Shown here piece by piece: positions 1 to 8,508 of a DNA stretch of 22,682 nt. Source of the DNA: Lasiodiplodia sp. COLG20 (Eukaryota; Ascomycota; Dothideomycetes; Botryosphaeriales; Botryosphaeriaceae). A program made the position numbers and the translations under genes. A model generated the notes under the pieces. The model ran no database searches, had not been told where the DNA came from, and saw nothing but the letters and a program-made list of their open reading frames with translations. The DNA is taken from positions 1-22,682 of the forward strand of contig VNWV01000071.1 of the NCBI GenBank assembly GCA_009801085.1, read 5' to 3'. Numbering within the stretch: position 1 is the stretch's first letter; each line of letters begins with the position of its first letter.

Positions 1-710
1 CGCACTCTCATCCCAGAATCTCCATTCTTTCATAGAAGCTGGATGGCTGCGTTGACTACTGCAAGGTCCGGCTTCCACTTGTCCCTGGAGCCGTCCACTA
101 GTTTTCCAGGACGTCGGCCCTCTCAGCCACTCGATTCACTTAACGAAATGTCTCTCCACCCCTCACAACTTCCGGTACCGACTCCCGCCTGGGTCTTGCC
201 ATTTTGCATACGCCAGTAGCACATGTCTGACTGTCTTCTGTCTTGTACTGTACTCACATTCGCCGGATTCCTCACGCCTGGCCTGTAGAAGTACGGCTCG
301 AGCCGAGTGTTTGCGGCTTGCTCCGAACCGGTGCAATTCACACACTGATGGCGTGTCTGACCGGTGCTGCGCCATCCAGTTCCCCCGTTTACCTCTCATA
401 TATATTTCGGTTCTCCACTTCACTCTCCTCCTCCCAGACCCTCGCTAGCAGGGTACAGGTTATTGTCTTAACCAACTGTTGGCGTTCACCTGGTTCTCTG
501 CCTGGCCTCTGGCATAGCTAAACCGCCTTCTTTGCTATCTCATCTGCTGCTTCGTCTCCCTTCAGCCCAGAATGGGCTGGCACCCAGACGAACCAGGGTA
601 AGTCCTTGCGTGGCAGTCTTCTCCACTACCTTTTAGATCTCTCACACTAGGTCCTTCTTGCTGTCCTGTTGCCTAGGCTGAGTGCGGGCGGTTGGAGAAA
701 AACTAGATTT
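1..710 (-). mobile_element. Decayed LINE fragment: RNase H and 3' end
   Basis: Read on the minus strand, about 605-520 encodes FVWVPAHSGLKGDEAADEIA, the C-terminal motif of the RNase H domain of LINE retrotransposons (VPxHxGxxGNExAD type). Downstream, about 300-190, is a Cys/His stretch, CEY followed by KTVRHVLLAYAKW, matching the CxC...TVxHxLLxCxxW finger that ends fungal Tad/I-type LINE polyproteins. Between 710 and 605 the frame still reads like the residue run preceding that motif but contains stops. Reading frames change several times and stops interrupt it, so it is a pseudogene. The element points off the left edge or ends near it; the 5' reverse-transcriptase part is absent next to it. 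The family is recognised from motifs only, and exact ends are uncertain. Confidence 0.75.
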
Positions 711-789
711 TGCCACCGAAAGAGCAGTTTTCAATTAACTTACCTCGGCTTCGAGTCAGGGGTGTACATAGCCACCTTCGTTTTGTTGC

Positions 790-1075
790 TCACGTGATGC
801 ACCCAGCTCCTGCACCACAGGAGGAGCGGTCAGTGAAAATCAACCAACCCAGCGCCCCCTGAGGAACTACCCGTCATGACCCGATCGGACGAGCGAAATC
901 GCTGCCAGCTAAATTCTTGAATACCAGTTCGGTACTCCTAGACCTTGCAATGTCTATGAGCGAAGATGATAGAAGCGGACACGCGACCGTTAGCGCATCG
1001 CAACGCGCTACGCGTCTTCAGGGACGCCCCGCTTATCAGGCTTTCCACCACGGCAAGCCAACCACCACACATCCG
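790..1075 (+). repeat. Degenerate dispersed repeat, copy A
   Basis: This stretch aligns with 7975-8245 in the same orientation. It opens with a block around 790-823 (TCACGTGATGCACCCAGCTC onward) that is almost identical in both copies, and a second block around 961-1036 carries the shared CGAAGAT and GCGTCTT words. Differences are mainly C/T and G/A transitions, the pattern expected after RIP. Downstream to about 1400 an open stretch in other frames contains an amphipathic, coiled-coil-like run (ETQAKMRERVGKTNQQVAAL, with stops after it) of the type seen in LINE ORF1/Gag-like proteins. I infer a LINE 5' region, but no diagnostic domain is present. Confidence 0.5.
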
Positions 1076-2660
1076 TTTCGCGCGTCAATCACAGCCCAGC
1101 TACTGGAGAAAGCAACTTGGAACAATGTCGTCGGCCTGCTGGGCGTTATCGCCAAGCCGGAAGGTCCTCGCCGAATAGAATCAGAGCCTGGTGTAGAAAG
1201 GCCCCACGACTTAAGACAACATTGGACTGCTTTTGAACGCGCTGGATATGTCTGAAGAAACGCAGGCGAAGATGAGAGAGCGTGTTGGAAAGACGAATCA
1301 GCAGGTAGCGGCTCTCTAGGCCGGCGCATAGAACACTGAGCTTACAGCTATGGACTAATGCCATATACAAAACGTGCTCTGGAGAGCTCCGCCGGCACCT
1401 AGAAATACAAGTAACCCGATAGGTGCAACCAAAGTGTGCTTCTCTTTCGAAGGGAAGAGGAGTGACAGTTCATCCAGTCAAACCTTTAACGGCTAGAGGT
1501 AGCCTTACTGTGGCGAGGGCCTTGAACGGGAAAATCTTAGCAAATTTCTCTCAATAAAAATCATGAGGCTGCATAGTCAAAAGGTCAGGCTAAGGATGGC
1601 TTCGCGCTTACTACCTCTAGAGGTTTTTCCTTTTCTCTTGCATTTCCTCACTAGGTGAATAAATACTCACACTAATTGTCACTTCTCAATGATTGGGCTT
1701 TGAATTAATAGGGATATTCATGTAATATAAATACTTTCTGACGTGTCTTTTCGTTATGGCTCATCAAGACCCGCGTGAAGAATGCATCATCATCATCATA
1801 ATTATCCACCCAAGAACAAAAACTCGTTCATACGTGTTTACTTCCCGCAGATGCTCCAACTGCTACTGCTAAGTGAACCAGTAGTTTTCATGGCCATCCC
1901 AGTGCTGTTTGTTGCAACAGTACTTACTAGAACGCAGCAGTTCAAGTTACGATACAGCCTCGAAAGATGATGCGAGTATGACTGCAGACATTTATGTAGT
2001 ATCAAGGATTGGGGATGAGAGCTGTGCGGTGGCCGCGGGCATCGCGAACCCCTGGGAAACCGCCAAGAGCGACTCAAATTTCTAACATAGGTCTCATTTT
2101 CTCGCCTAACGCCCAGACAGACGCAAGGGAGTCAGGCCATACCTTCTCCTAAGCCATGACTCGTCACCTTTCCCCGCTATTTTCTTTTTTGTTGAACAGT
2201 GCAAATGAGTTGAATTGAACATTGCTGGCTCTGACACTAATGCAAGGAAGCCAAGAGTATAAAAGGAGCTGAGTTTATGTAATCTACTCTGCAAGGTCAC
2301 CGTGGAATGTACTGTACAAAACAACGGTTCGGAATACTAAAATTAGAATTTACTCTTGAGAGCTTGGCCTTATTCCAGGATTTTAGTATCATGTAGCAAG
2401 GATTGCGCTATACCCGGACTTCGGCCTTCACTTGCGTTCCAAGCGCAGAAGCAAAATGCCGTTGTGATTCGAAGCACGCCATGTGAAACTGACACATTCT
2501 TCCTGCGATCTTACTTTTGAAGCAGTGATACTTAAGAGACATCTTAGTTTGTAACCTCTATACTGCGGAGTTCCTCAAATCAAACCCACCTCGAAACCGG
2601 CATCACTGAACTTTTCCTAAAAGTAACCCTATTTACCCTCCCGAACGTATGTCTACTGCT
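1076..2660. other. Intergenic, no recognisable gene
   Basis: I see no convincing coding region here. Short ORFs on both strands lack known motifs and overlap one another. The left third (to about 1560) may be the continuation of the degenerate repeat starting at 790. A short CAT trinucleotide run lies at about 1784-1799. No tRNA or rRNA signature was noticed. Confidence 0.5.
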
Positions 2661-2661
2661 T

Positions 2662-2669
2662 TATATAAG
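2662..2669 (+). promoter_or_regulatory. Possible TATA box of the 229-aa gene
   Basis: TATATAAG lies 45 bases before the ATG at 2714, a workable distance for a TATA element with a short leader. It is a motif match only. Confidence 0.35.
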
Positions 2670-2713
2670 CGTATCTTAATCCACGCTGACCTTCGACATT
2701 GACAGAGAATAAG

Positions 2714-3403
2714 ATGTCTATCGGTGAGAATGTCGCGAAATCCGGCACCACTGTGACAATTGGAGAGACTTCCTACTCGGTTGACCTCACAAAAGTTCCA
2801 TACCTCGAATCGTACTTGAGATTCCAGAGCAACGCCGGCCAGAGCACGGTGCATTCGGACATCCCACTGTTCGCGGTTGCATACGATGGACTCGAAAATG
2901 GCTATCGTCAATATTTTCGCAAGCTTCCTGATCAGCTCGACCAATACCACACTCTTTGCGAGACTCTCGATATCCTTTGTGCCGACGTTCTACAGCAGCA
3001 AACGGTCAAGGGACTCTTTGAAGATCTTAGAGAAGGAAAAGGGAGCTACGAGTGTGAGTACAAGCGTTCGATCTTTGTGAAGGGCGACAAGAAAAAGGCA
3101 CGCGATGCAGCTTTCAAGCTTTTGTACTTGATTCTACGTGCAGACTTCGAATCAGACGTCAAAGATAGCCAGCTCGTCTACAATGCTGTTTTGTTTGTAG
3201 TTTCCCATCGTGGAATCTTCAAATACCGCATTCGGAAAATGGTCCGGGCAGCGTATGAGGAGCGCTTCATTATCTCTACCAAACAAATGGCCAGCCTGAA
3301 CCAATGGCCTATATGGGAACCAGGAAAGGATGGGCAAGCATCAGAAGATGAGGCGACTACCGAGTCATCTTCCGAATTCGATGATTGGGATAGTGATTAT
3401 TAA
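2714..3403 (+). CDS. Conserved-looking fungal hypothetical protein, acidic tail
   Basis: A single-exon ORF of 229 aa. The frame is open a little further upstream from a TTG, but the first ATG is at 2714 (AAGATGTCT), so that start is chosen. The N-terminus has a short beta-like segment (residues about 12-25, TVTIGETSYSVDL) followed by YLESYLRFQ, a layout reminiscent of the first strands and helix of the BTB-like proteins common in ascomycetes. The core (about 50-190) is mixed helical, with an aromatic GYRQYFRKLP segment and the motif VVSHRGIFKYRIRKMVRAAY. The last 24 residues are strongly acidic and Ser-rich, ending DDWDSDY. There is no signal peptide or membrane segment. The next gene, convergent on the minus strand, is a clear BTB protein. 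Function is unknown; the BTB relation is a weak inference. Confidence 0.75.
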   Translation: MSIGENVAKSGTTVTIGETSYSVDLTKVPYLESYLRFQSNAGQSTVHSDIPLFAVAYDGLENGYRQYFRKLPDQLDQYHTLCETLDILCADVLQQQTVKGLFEDLREGKGSYECEYKRSIFVKGDKKKARDAAFKLLYLILRADFESDVKDSQLVYNAVLFVVSHRGIFKYRIRKMVRAAYEERFIISTKQMASLNQWPIWEPGKDGQASEDEATTESSSEFDDWDSDY

Positions 3404-3880
3404 GCATTTTTTTGCATGCCTTTCCATTCTCTTCCTCTTTCGCTTCCAACTATGTTGATCGATCGTTGCGCTGCACATGAATCTATGATGATGTGGTGGT
3501 ATAACGACTTGGCCCTCGCTCTGTACCGCCTTCGATTTGGACAGTATAGTACAGAAATTGCAACTAGCAATTTACTGGAGCCTGAGGCAGTACCGCAGAA
3601 GGATTATGTAGCTGCTAACGCTGTAGACTATGACATCCAAGCAGCCATTGGCTCAGCACGGTAAAGGTATTATATCTATCAACGACGAGTTTGAGAGAGA
3701 GCGGAGCGAAGGCGTAAAATGCGTAAAGGAGTCATAGTGACGTTGAAATCAAGTACGACAGCATGGATTATCTTTAAAGCTTCAGAGCGATCTCAAAAAC
3801 TTTTTGAAATCGGGTGATATAGAAGAAGAAACGCAAGTAGCATCTAGAGCGAATGCTGGCGTATCTTGTATCCGATGTGC

Positions 3881-5033
3881 TCATTTCATTCTCTCCACCA
3901 CGCTCACCACCAAGTCTCTGGCGAAAAGTCCCCCATCGACAAGCAAGTCCTGAAAAGTCTCTGACGTAACAAGAATGTCGATGTTATTCGCAGCGAAGCG
4001 TGTGATCACTTGGCGCAGTGATGGACAACTCTGTTGCGCTTCTCTTGGTTCTGGACTGACGTCATAGATGTGCTTTACTAGCTTTACTATGTCCGGCACT
4101 CGCTGCCAGTGCAGAGTAAAGCTGTCAAGAGCGGTAGAGAGATCCTGAGTGGTGGCTTCCTTCAATTTCTCGACGAGATAGGTGTCGGCAAAGTCGAATA
4201 ATTGAACATGAGACAGGAGCGTGCTAAAAAATCCTCGATAGGGATTCTCTATATTGTCGATCGCTGCGGTCATGGTCGGGAACGGATCGATTCTCGTTTC
4301 ATCAAATACGATTTGTGGAAGCAATCTAGGGTAGCATGCTCGCGGAGGGGATGTATATGCTTTACGCCTCGGCTTCCGGCCCAAATGGGGTGAACTGCCA
4401 TCTCGGCTACCAAGGTCTATTGGGATTTCGTCGCTGGGTTGATCGGAAGGGCCATCTTTGGTCAGCTCATGGTCTTCCTCTTCACACTCGGCTGCGTTGT
4501 AACTGCCCGAGTAGACGAACTCCAGGAATCGAGCAAAAGTGTTTTCATCCACAAGATCGAGACTAGCAGAGCCTTCGCGGCTTTCCTTGAGTCCATTTGT
4601 CATCATAGCCATTAGAGGCTCTGAGACTCTGGCCACCGCTTCTTGATGCACATAGAAGCGTTTTTTGTTGACGCCGAAGTCGAATCGAAAGACGTTGGAG
4701 CAAAACACCCTAACTATAGTTAGTCATAAAGAGGATCATACATCATGATTCAAGCGTACTCCTTGTTTACATCCGACATAGGTGCTTTGAGGTGCTGGAA
4801 CCGCTTCAAATGGAAAGATGCTTCTTCTCTTTTCTTTGCAGGCAGTCGAGATATTTAAACGTACAATGTAGCATCAAATATGCAGTGACGAAATCGTAAT
4901 AAATCAACAAAACGGGTGACAATGTAATCTGAGACTTACTAAATCGAATGAAGTGTCGTAGTAGGCAAAGAAATCGCTTCGCGAAGTAAGGAGAGCGAGA
5001 TCTTGTTTTCGATAGCATTCCTCGAGGAGTCAT
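3881..5033 (-). CDS. BTB/POZ domain protein, two exons
   Basis: Proposed exons are 5033-4940 and 4713-3881, joined across a 226-nt intron with GTAAGT donor, a CTAAC branch-like word and TATAG acceptor. The frame is preserved, giving 308 aa. Exon 1 starts at the first ATG of the open frame (MTPRGML...RSPYFAKRF), an opening common in this fungal BTB family. Exon 2 begins in the BTB fold: VFRFDFGVNKKRFYVHQEAV, then a variable helix and the typical second half ENTFARFLEFVYSGSY, followed by an acidic insertion. The C-terminal half is helical and ends in FARDLVVSVVERMK, usual for these proteins. BTB domains mediate dimerisation and can act as Cullin-3 adaptors or in transcription complexes; the partner is unknown. 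The intron is longer than others in the window, so the exon 1 junction is less certain than exon 2. Confidence 0.8.
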
Positions 5034-5714
5034 AGCCACAAGCTTCTGATTCACGAAATAGTCAGCGATATCCCTTTACTTGTTTGGAAACCCTTCCAAT
5101 CCGCTCTCAGGCGGAATTTTTGTGTTGACATCGCGACTTCTATTGGTATTTGGCCATCATTTTTCGACCCCACCCCCAATTCCTCGCGCTTTGCCAATAG
5201 GCTGAACTTCACACAGCATTTACTCTAGTACAAGGTAAGCTAGTGTAGATAATCCGGATGAGGAATTCGTCTCTCAGTCGATGCTTAAGAACAATCGACT
5301 TATCGCTTTGCCCTTTGTCCCTTTGAAGATGGGATAGATCCGCTCACTAAAACATTGGAAAAAAAAAAAAAAAAACATAGAGACCCGGCAAACTTACTGC
5401 AGACTGGATGTAATTTAGCTACTCTGTGCGATCACAGTGTGGTGAAAAATAAGCACAGTCACCCTCGTTAATTGTTAGATTGGTTCATGAGCTTACTCAT
5501 TTACTTTGAGACGACTTTGGGCTCATCAACAGGTAGATTTTGAGAACAAAAATAAATGCACTTATTCATTAATTGTTCGACCAAATAAGCGCGAATCACA
5601 TCAATATCGTTTTATTGTTATAGCACGTTGAATTTTTCGCCACGCAGGGTGGAGATTATCCTGTGTATGCTTTGATAGACTCTCTTTAAATAAAACTCGA
5701 CGCTTATCTACTAT
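5034..5714. other. Intergenic region with A17 tract
   Basis: AT-rich spacer between two minus-strand genes, so it should contain the BTB gene promoter and the 3' end of the 360-aa gene. It contains a run of 17 A at 5359-5375. No ORF with recognisable content was seen. The words around 5260-5290 (GAGGAATTCGTC and GATGCTTA) partly resemble the loop and right arm of the hairpin at 21228-21273. Confidence 0.5.
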
Positions 5715-6797
5715 CTAAAGAAGGCTCTGAAGAAACTTTGCCAACTCTGTATCTACCTCTGGTCTCCTTTCCTTCAAGCAAATTCCACGTAGTCTTGCGT
5801 TCTCCTCCGCTTCTTTGTAGGACTGAACTAGTTTTAAGAAGAAATCAAATTCCTCTTTCACACGCTCTTTTGCCGAGACTAGCGTTTGTGCAGCTCGTCG
5901 ATCCTCTTCCCATCTCGCCTGCCAACGCCCACAGGGGTTGTAAGCTGTATGCAGAATTTTCTCGAGGACTTGGGTGCGATCTTCAGCCTCGATTTGGTCA
6001 TCGTGCCTGAGAATATAGCATGGATGGAAGCCTTTGACCAGATGTATCGAGACCTGAGATATGCAACGTTGTTCCACTCCCATTCTGCGTGCTCCCTTAA
6101 CTGACGAACAGAGGCTCCGAGCATCAGGATCTTCGGAGTTTCGTGTGGCGCACTGACACGAAATTACGATTGAAGGTCTCAAGACCTCAAAGAATTTCAA
6201 TGTCAGATCGAAAGCCTCTCTGAGAGCTGTTAACTTGTTTGTTTCGGTCATGGTTTGAAGTCTTCTGTCATCAAGTAGAGGGAAGACATCGACGACGACG
6301 AGATCCTCCAATGTCAAGCCAGCAGCCTCGATCCGGATCCGCAGCCATGAAAAAGTCGGCGAAGTCATCATCGTGTCGTAGTCCTCGTCATGCAGCTTGC
6401 AAGGGTTTTGCAAGAGCAGAACTGGGAACAGAAGGTTGCCACAAAGGAGTTTCGTATAGTTTTCCAGGTTGCGGTTTGGAAGACCCCATTTTCGACAAAA
6501 AATCTTGCTATGAAGAAAGAACTCGTGATCTTTCTCGATAAAGGAGCCGTTGAATGCTTGTCTGAGCTTTGGCTGTAGTTCTTCTGATATGATGATTTCC
6601 AAGTTTTTTGATTGCTCAGAGTTAGAGTTCAGTATGCTCGATAAGGCTGGTTCCCCGCTCAGCCTGTGTTGAGCAAAATCTTTGCGTAATTGTGCTCTTG
6701 TGGGGTAATCCGAATCATGTTCGCCACAAGCTTCCGCGATGCGTTCGAGAGATAGTTTGGCGAATGAGTCACAGAGGTCTAGTGACACTGAAGACAT
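5715..6797 (-). CDS. Hypothetical 360-aa protein, no family recognised
   Basis: A single-exon ORF with ATG at 6797 (MSSVSLDLCD) and the stop at 5715. The central part alternates hydrophobic strands and helices: LLFPVLLLQNP (about 122-132), LTLEDLVVVDVFPLLDD (161-177), a helix with EAFDLTLKFFEVLRP (194-208) and then SIVISCQC (209-216). This order, a strand with an xNP turn, a DVFPLL strand, a helix and a third hydrophobic strand, recalls the alpha/beta core of uracil-DNA-glycosylase-like folds, but catalytic motifs are not clearly present. The C-terminus (about 290-360) is charged and probably coiled-coil (KERVKEEFDFFLKLVQSYKE). No signal peptide or membrane segment is visible. The length without stops and the protein-like composition argue for a real gene; the fold suggestion is weak. 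Confidence 0.65.
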   Translation of the reverse strand: MSSVSLDLCDSFAKLSLERIAEACGEHDSDYPTRAQLRKDFAQHRLSGEPALSSILNSNSEQSKNLEIIISEELQPKLRQAFNGSFIEKDHEFFLHSKIFCRKWGLPNRNLENYTKLLCGNLLFPVLLLQNPCKLHDEDYDTMMTSPTFSWLRIRIEAAGLTLEDLVVVDVFPLLDDRRLQTMTETNKLTALREAFDLTLKFFEVLRPSIVISCQCATRNSEDPDARSLCSSVKGARRMGVEQRCISQVSIHLVKGFHPCYILRHDDQIEAEDRTQVLEKILHTAYNPCGRWQARWEEDRRAAQTLVSAKERVKEEFDFFLKLVQSYKEAEENARLRGICLKERRPEVDTELAKFLQSLL

Positions 6798-7570
6798 GAC
6801 TCAGATGGATACCAACGATAGAATTTGCTGATAATAAAAGACAGTGGCCGCACAGTAGCGATTACTTGACTACTTATAGAAGATGTCATCCTCGGGGGCA
6901 CTTAGCATCATGTAGGCTTTTCGTTGGTACAGGAGTGCTGCTAGCAGGTTCGCAATCAGTGCGTGAATGACGAAAGTGGATCTGTACTCTTGCCTAGCTA
7001 ACGGTGAATCCTTGTGTCCATTAAAATAAGGGAAGGGTCTAGATCTTCGCAACTGCAAAACGGCCCCGGCATTTACCTTTACAGCATTGCTTTCTAGTAA
7101 AAAGAAGAAAAAAAAAACAACACAATAAAAGTGGGCCAGCCAAAACAATAGCCTACAACGCCTTATAATCATAATGTATCTATCGAATAAGGATACCCAT
7201 AGAGCGTTTGAAAACAATCGTGCTAGATATCAGGAAATGTTGGGAAAGTACTCTAGGCAAATAGCTTCACGGCAGGACAAGGGACTTATTTAGTTACCTT
7301 TCCATACCTGTTCATTGTGTACCAATAATTTTCTTGGAGTTACTCAGGCCCGTGCTCCTACATTAGAGATGAATAGAGCAAAGAGATTACCTACAATGGA
7401 ATGAAGCACAGCACACAGAAGGTGGCGAACCCAAAGAGTCATGGGAAAATCATAGCCTTTCAAGGGAGATTTATTTTCCATAGTAATGAAGCTCAGTACA
7501 GGAAGCAGGGTTGCCCTTTTCCTAATACGTTCTAGCGTGTGCCTGCATGCGGATACCCAACAAAATAAAA
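6798..7570. other. Intergenic, no recognisable gene
   Basis: This is the spacer upstream of the 360-aa gene. The minus-strand ORF at 6870-7217 has a hydrophobic low-complexity run from an A-rich tract (about 7103-7117) and no family motif, so I do not call it. The right edge adjoins the foldback element at 7571. Confidence 0.45.
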
Positions 7571-7865
7571 TGGTGGAACTCGGTCACGCGAGCCTCAAAA
7601 TGGGAAGCAGTCCCCCTTCCTTTCTGGTTGTTTATCAACTAACGAATGGTGTTGGTTATAGATATTTACGCTATAACCTGACAGAACATGAGCCCAACCG
7701 TTGGCTGATCAATGCCTTGATACCTGATTCGATCAAGCTTTCTGTTTGCTTTGGTTATAGTGTGAATTTCTATAGTCAACACTAATCGTTAGTGAGCAGA
7801 ACAACAAAAAAAAATCCTATCGGGACTGGTCCCAATTTTGAGGTTCGTGTGACCGAATTCCATCA
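7571..7865. mobile_element. Foldback/MITE-like element with long inverted arms
   Basis: The two ends are inverted copies: 7571-7678 read forward and 7865-7753 read on the other strand match over most of their length. The outer parts are TGGTGGAACTCGGTCACGCG against TGATGGAATTCGGTCACACG. The inner parts are GGTTATAGATATTTACGCTA against GACTATAGAAATTCACACTA. The 74-nt centre (7679-7752) is unpaired. Total length is about 295 bp with no coding capacity, as in non-autonomous MITE or foldback elements. Mismatches are mostly transitions. I could not identify a target-site duplication with confidence, nor the autonomous parent. A truncated, inverted second copy lies at 8331-8508. Confidence 0.65.
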
Positions 7866-7974
7866 CATTGTTTCAAATGGATGTTACAATTCGTGCTTGA
7901 TTGGTCGAATCAGGGGTGGGGTGATTAAGTAGACGGCGGCGCTGCCACATGTGTCTATGCAAGGGATCGTCAGT

Positions 7975-8245
7975 TCACGTGATGCACTCAGCTCCTGCAC
8001 CACAGGAGGAAGAGTCACTGCGAACCAGCCAACCACGACCGAGCGCTTCCGAGATACTGTCTCGCAATAGATGGATTACCACAAACTGGATCTTTCAACA
8101 CCGCTTCGACTTCCCTCACATTGCAGTATCAGCTGACGAAGATAGTGCGAGCGGATACACGACCGTTAACATGTCGCGATGTACTTCGCGTCTTTGGGAA
8201 CGTCCCGACAACCGTTCCTTTTACCATAATAGGCCAAACGCCCAA
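7975..8245 (+). repeat. Degenerate dispersed repeat, copy B
   Basis: This is the same-orientation partner of 790-1075. The first 34 bases (TCACGTGATGCACTCAGCTC onward) differ from copy A at very few positions. A second matched block is at about 8137-8212. Transition-type differences dominate. It sits upstream of a MITE fragment and LINE reverse-transcriptase sequence, which suggests but does not prove that it is LINE 5' sequence. Confidence 0.5.
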
Positions 8246-8330
8246 AGCTGCTGTTTGAGTAAGCACGAGCCATACGATCGAACCTGAGCCTCTAGTGATG
8301 CCGCCTACGATCGAGCTCGATCTCACTAAT

Positions 8331-8508
8331 TGATGAAACTCAGTCGTGTGAACCTCAATATGAGAATCATTCCACAAAGCTGATGATCGATTTCTACTTA
8401 TTGAGTGGCGTTGGCTATAGATATTTACACTATAAGTAAGGCAATAGAGAGCTTAAGCAAATCAAACATTAAGCATTAATCAACCAATAATTGGACGCAT
8501 GTTCAATC
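8331..8508 (-). mobile_element. Truncated second copy of the foldback element
   Basis: 8331-8435 matches an arm of the element at 7571-7865 (TGATGAAACTCAGTCGTGTG at the outer end, TTGGCTATAGATATTTACAC at the inner end). 8448-8508 then matches the central loop of that element in inverted orientation (GCATTAATCAACCAATAATT against GCATTGATCAGCCAACGGTT). The copy is therefore inverted and its other arm is missing. The match stops where LINE reverse-transcriptase sequence begins (about 8509). Many C-to-T and G-to-A differences separate the two copies. Confidence 0.55.

Noticed and set aside
3416..3664. 82-aa plus-strand ORF just after the 229-aa gene
   Set aside because: No motif, Met/Trp-rich opening, and it probably lies in the 3' untranslated region of the preceding gene.
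6870..7217. 115-aa minus-strand ORF with hydrophobic run
   Set aside because: The hydrophobic run comes from an A-rich tract, and no family features or start support were seen.
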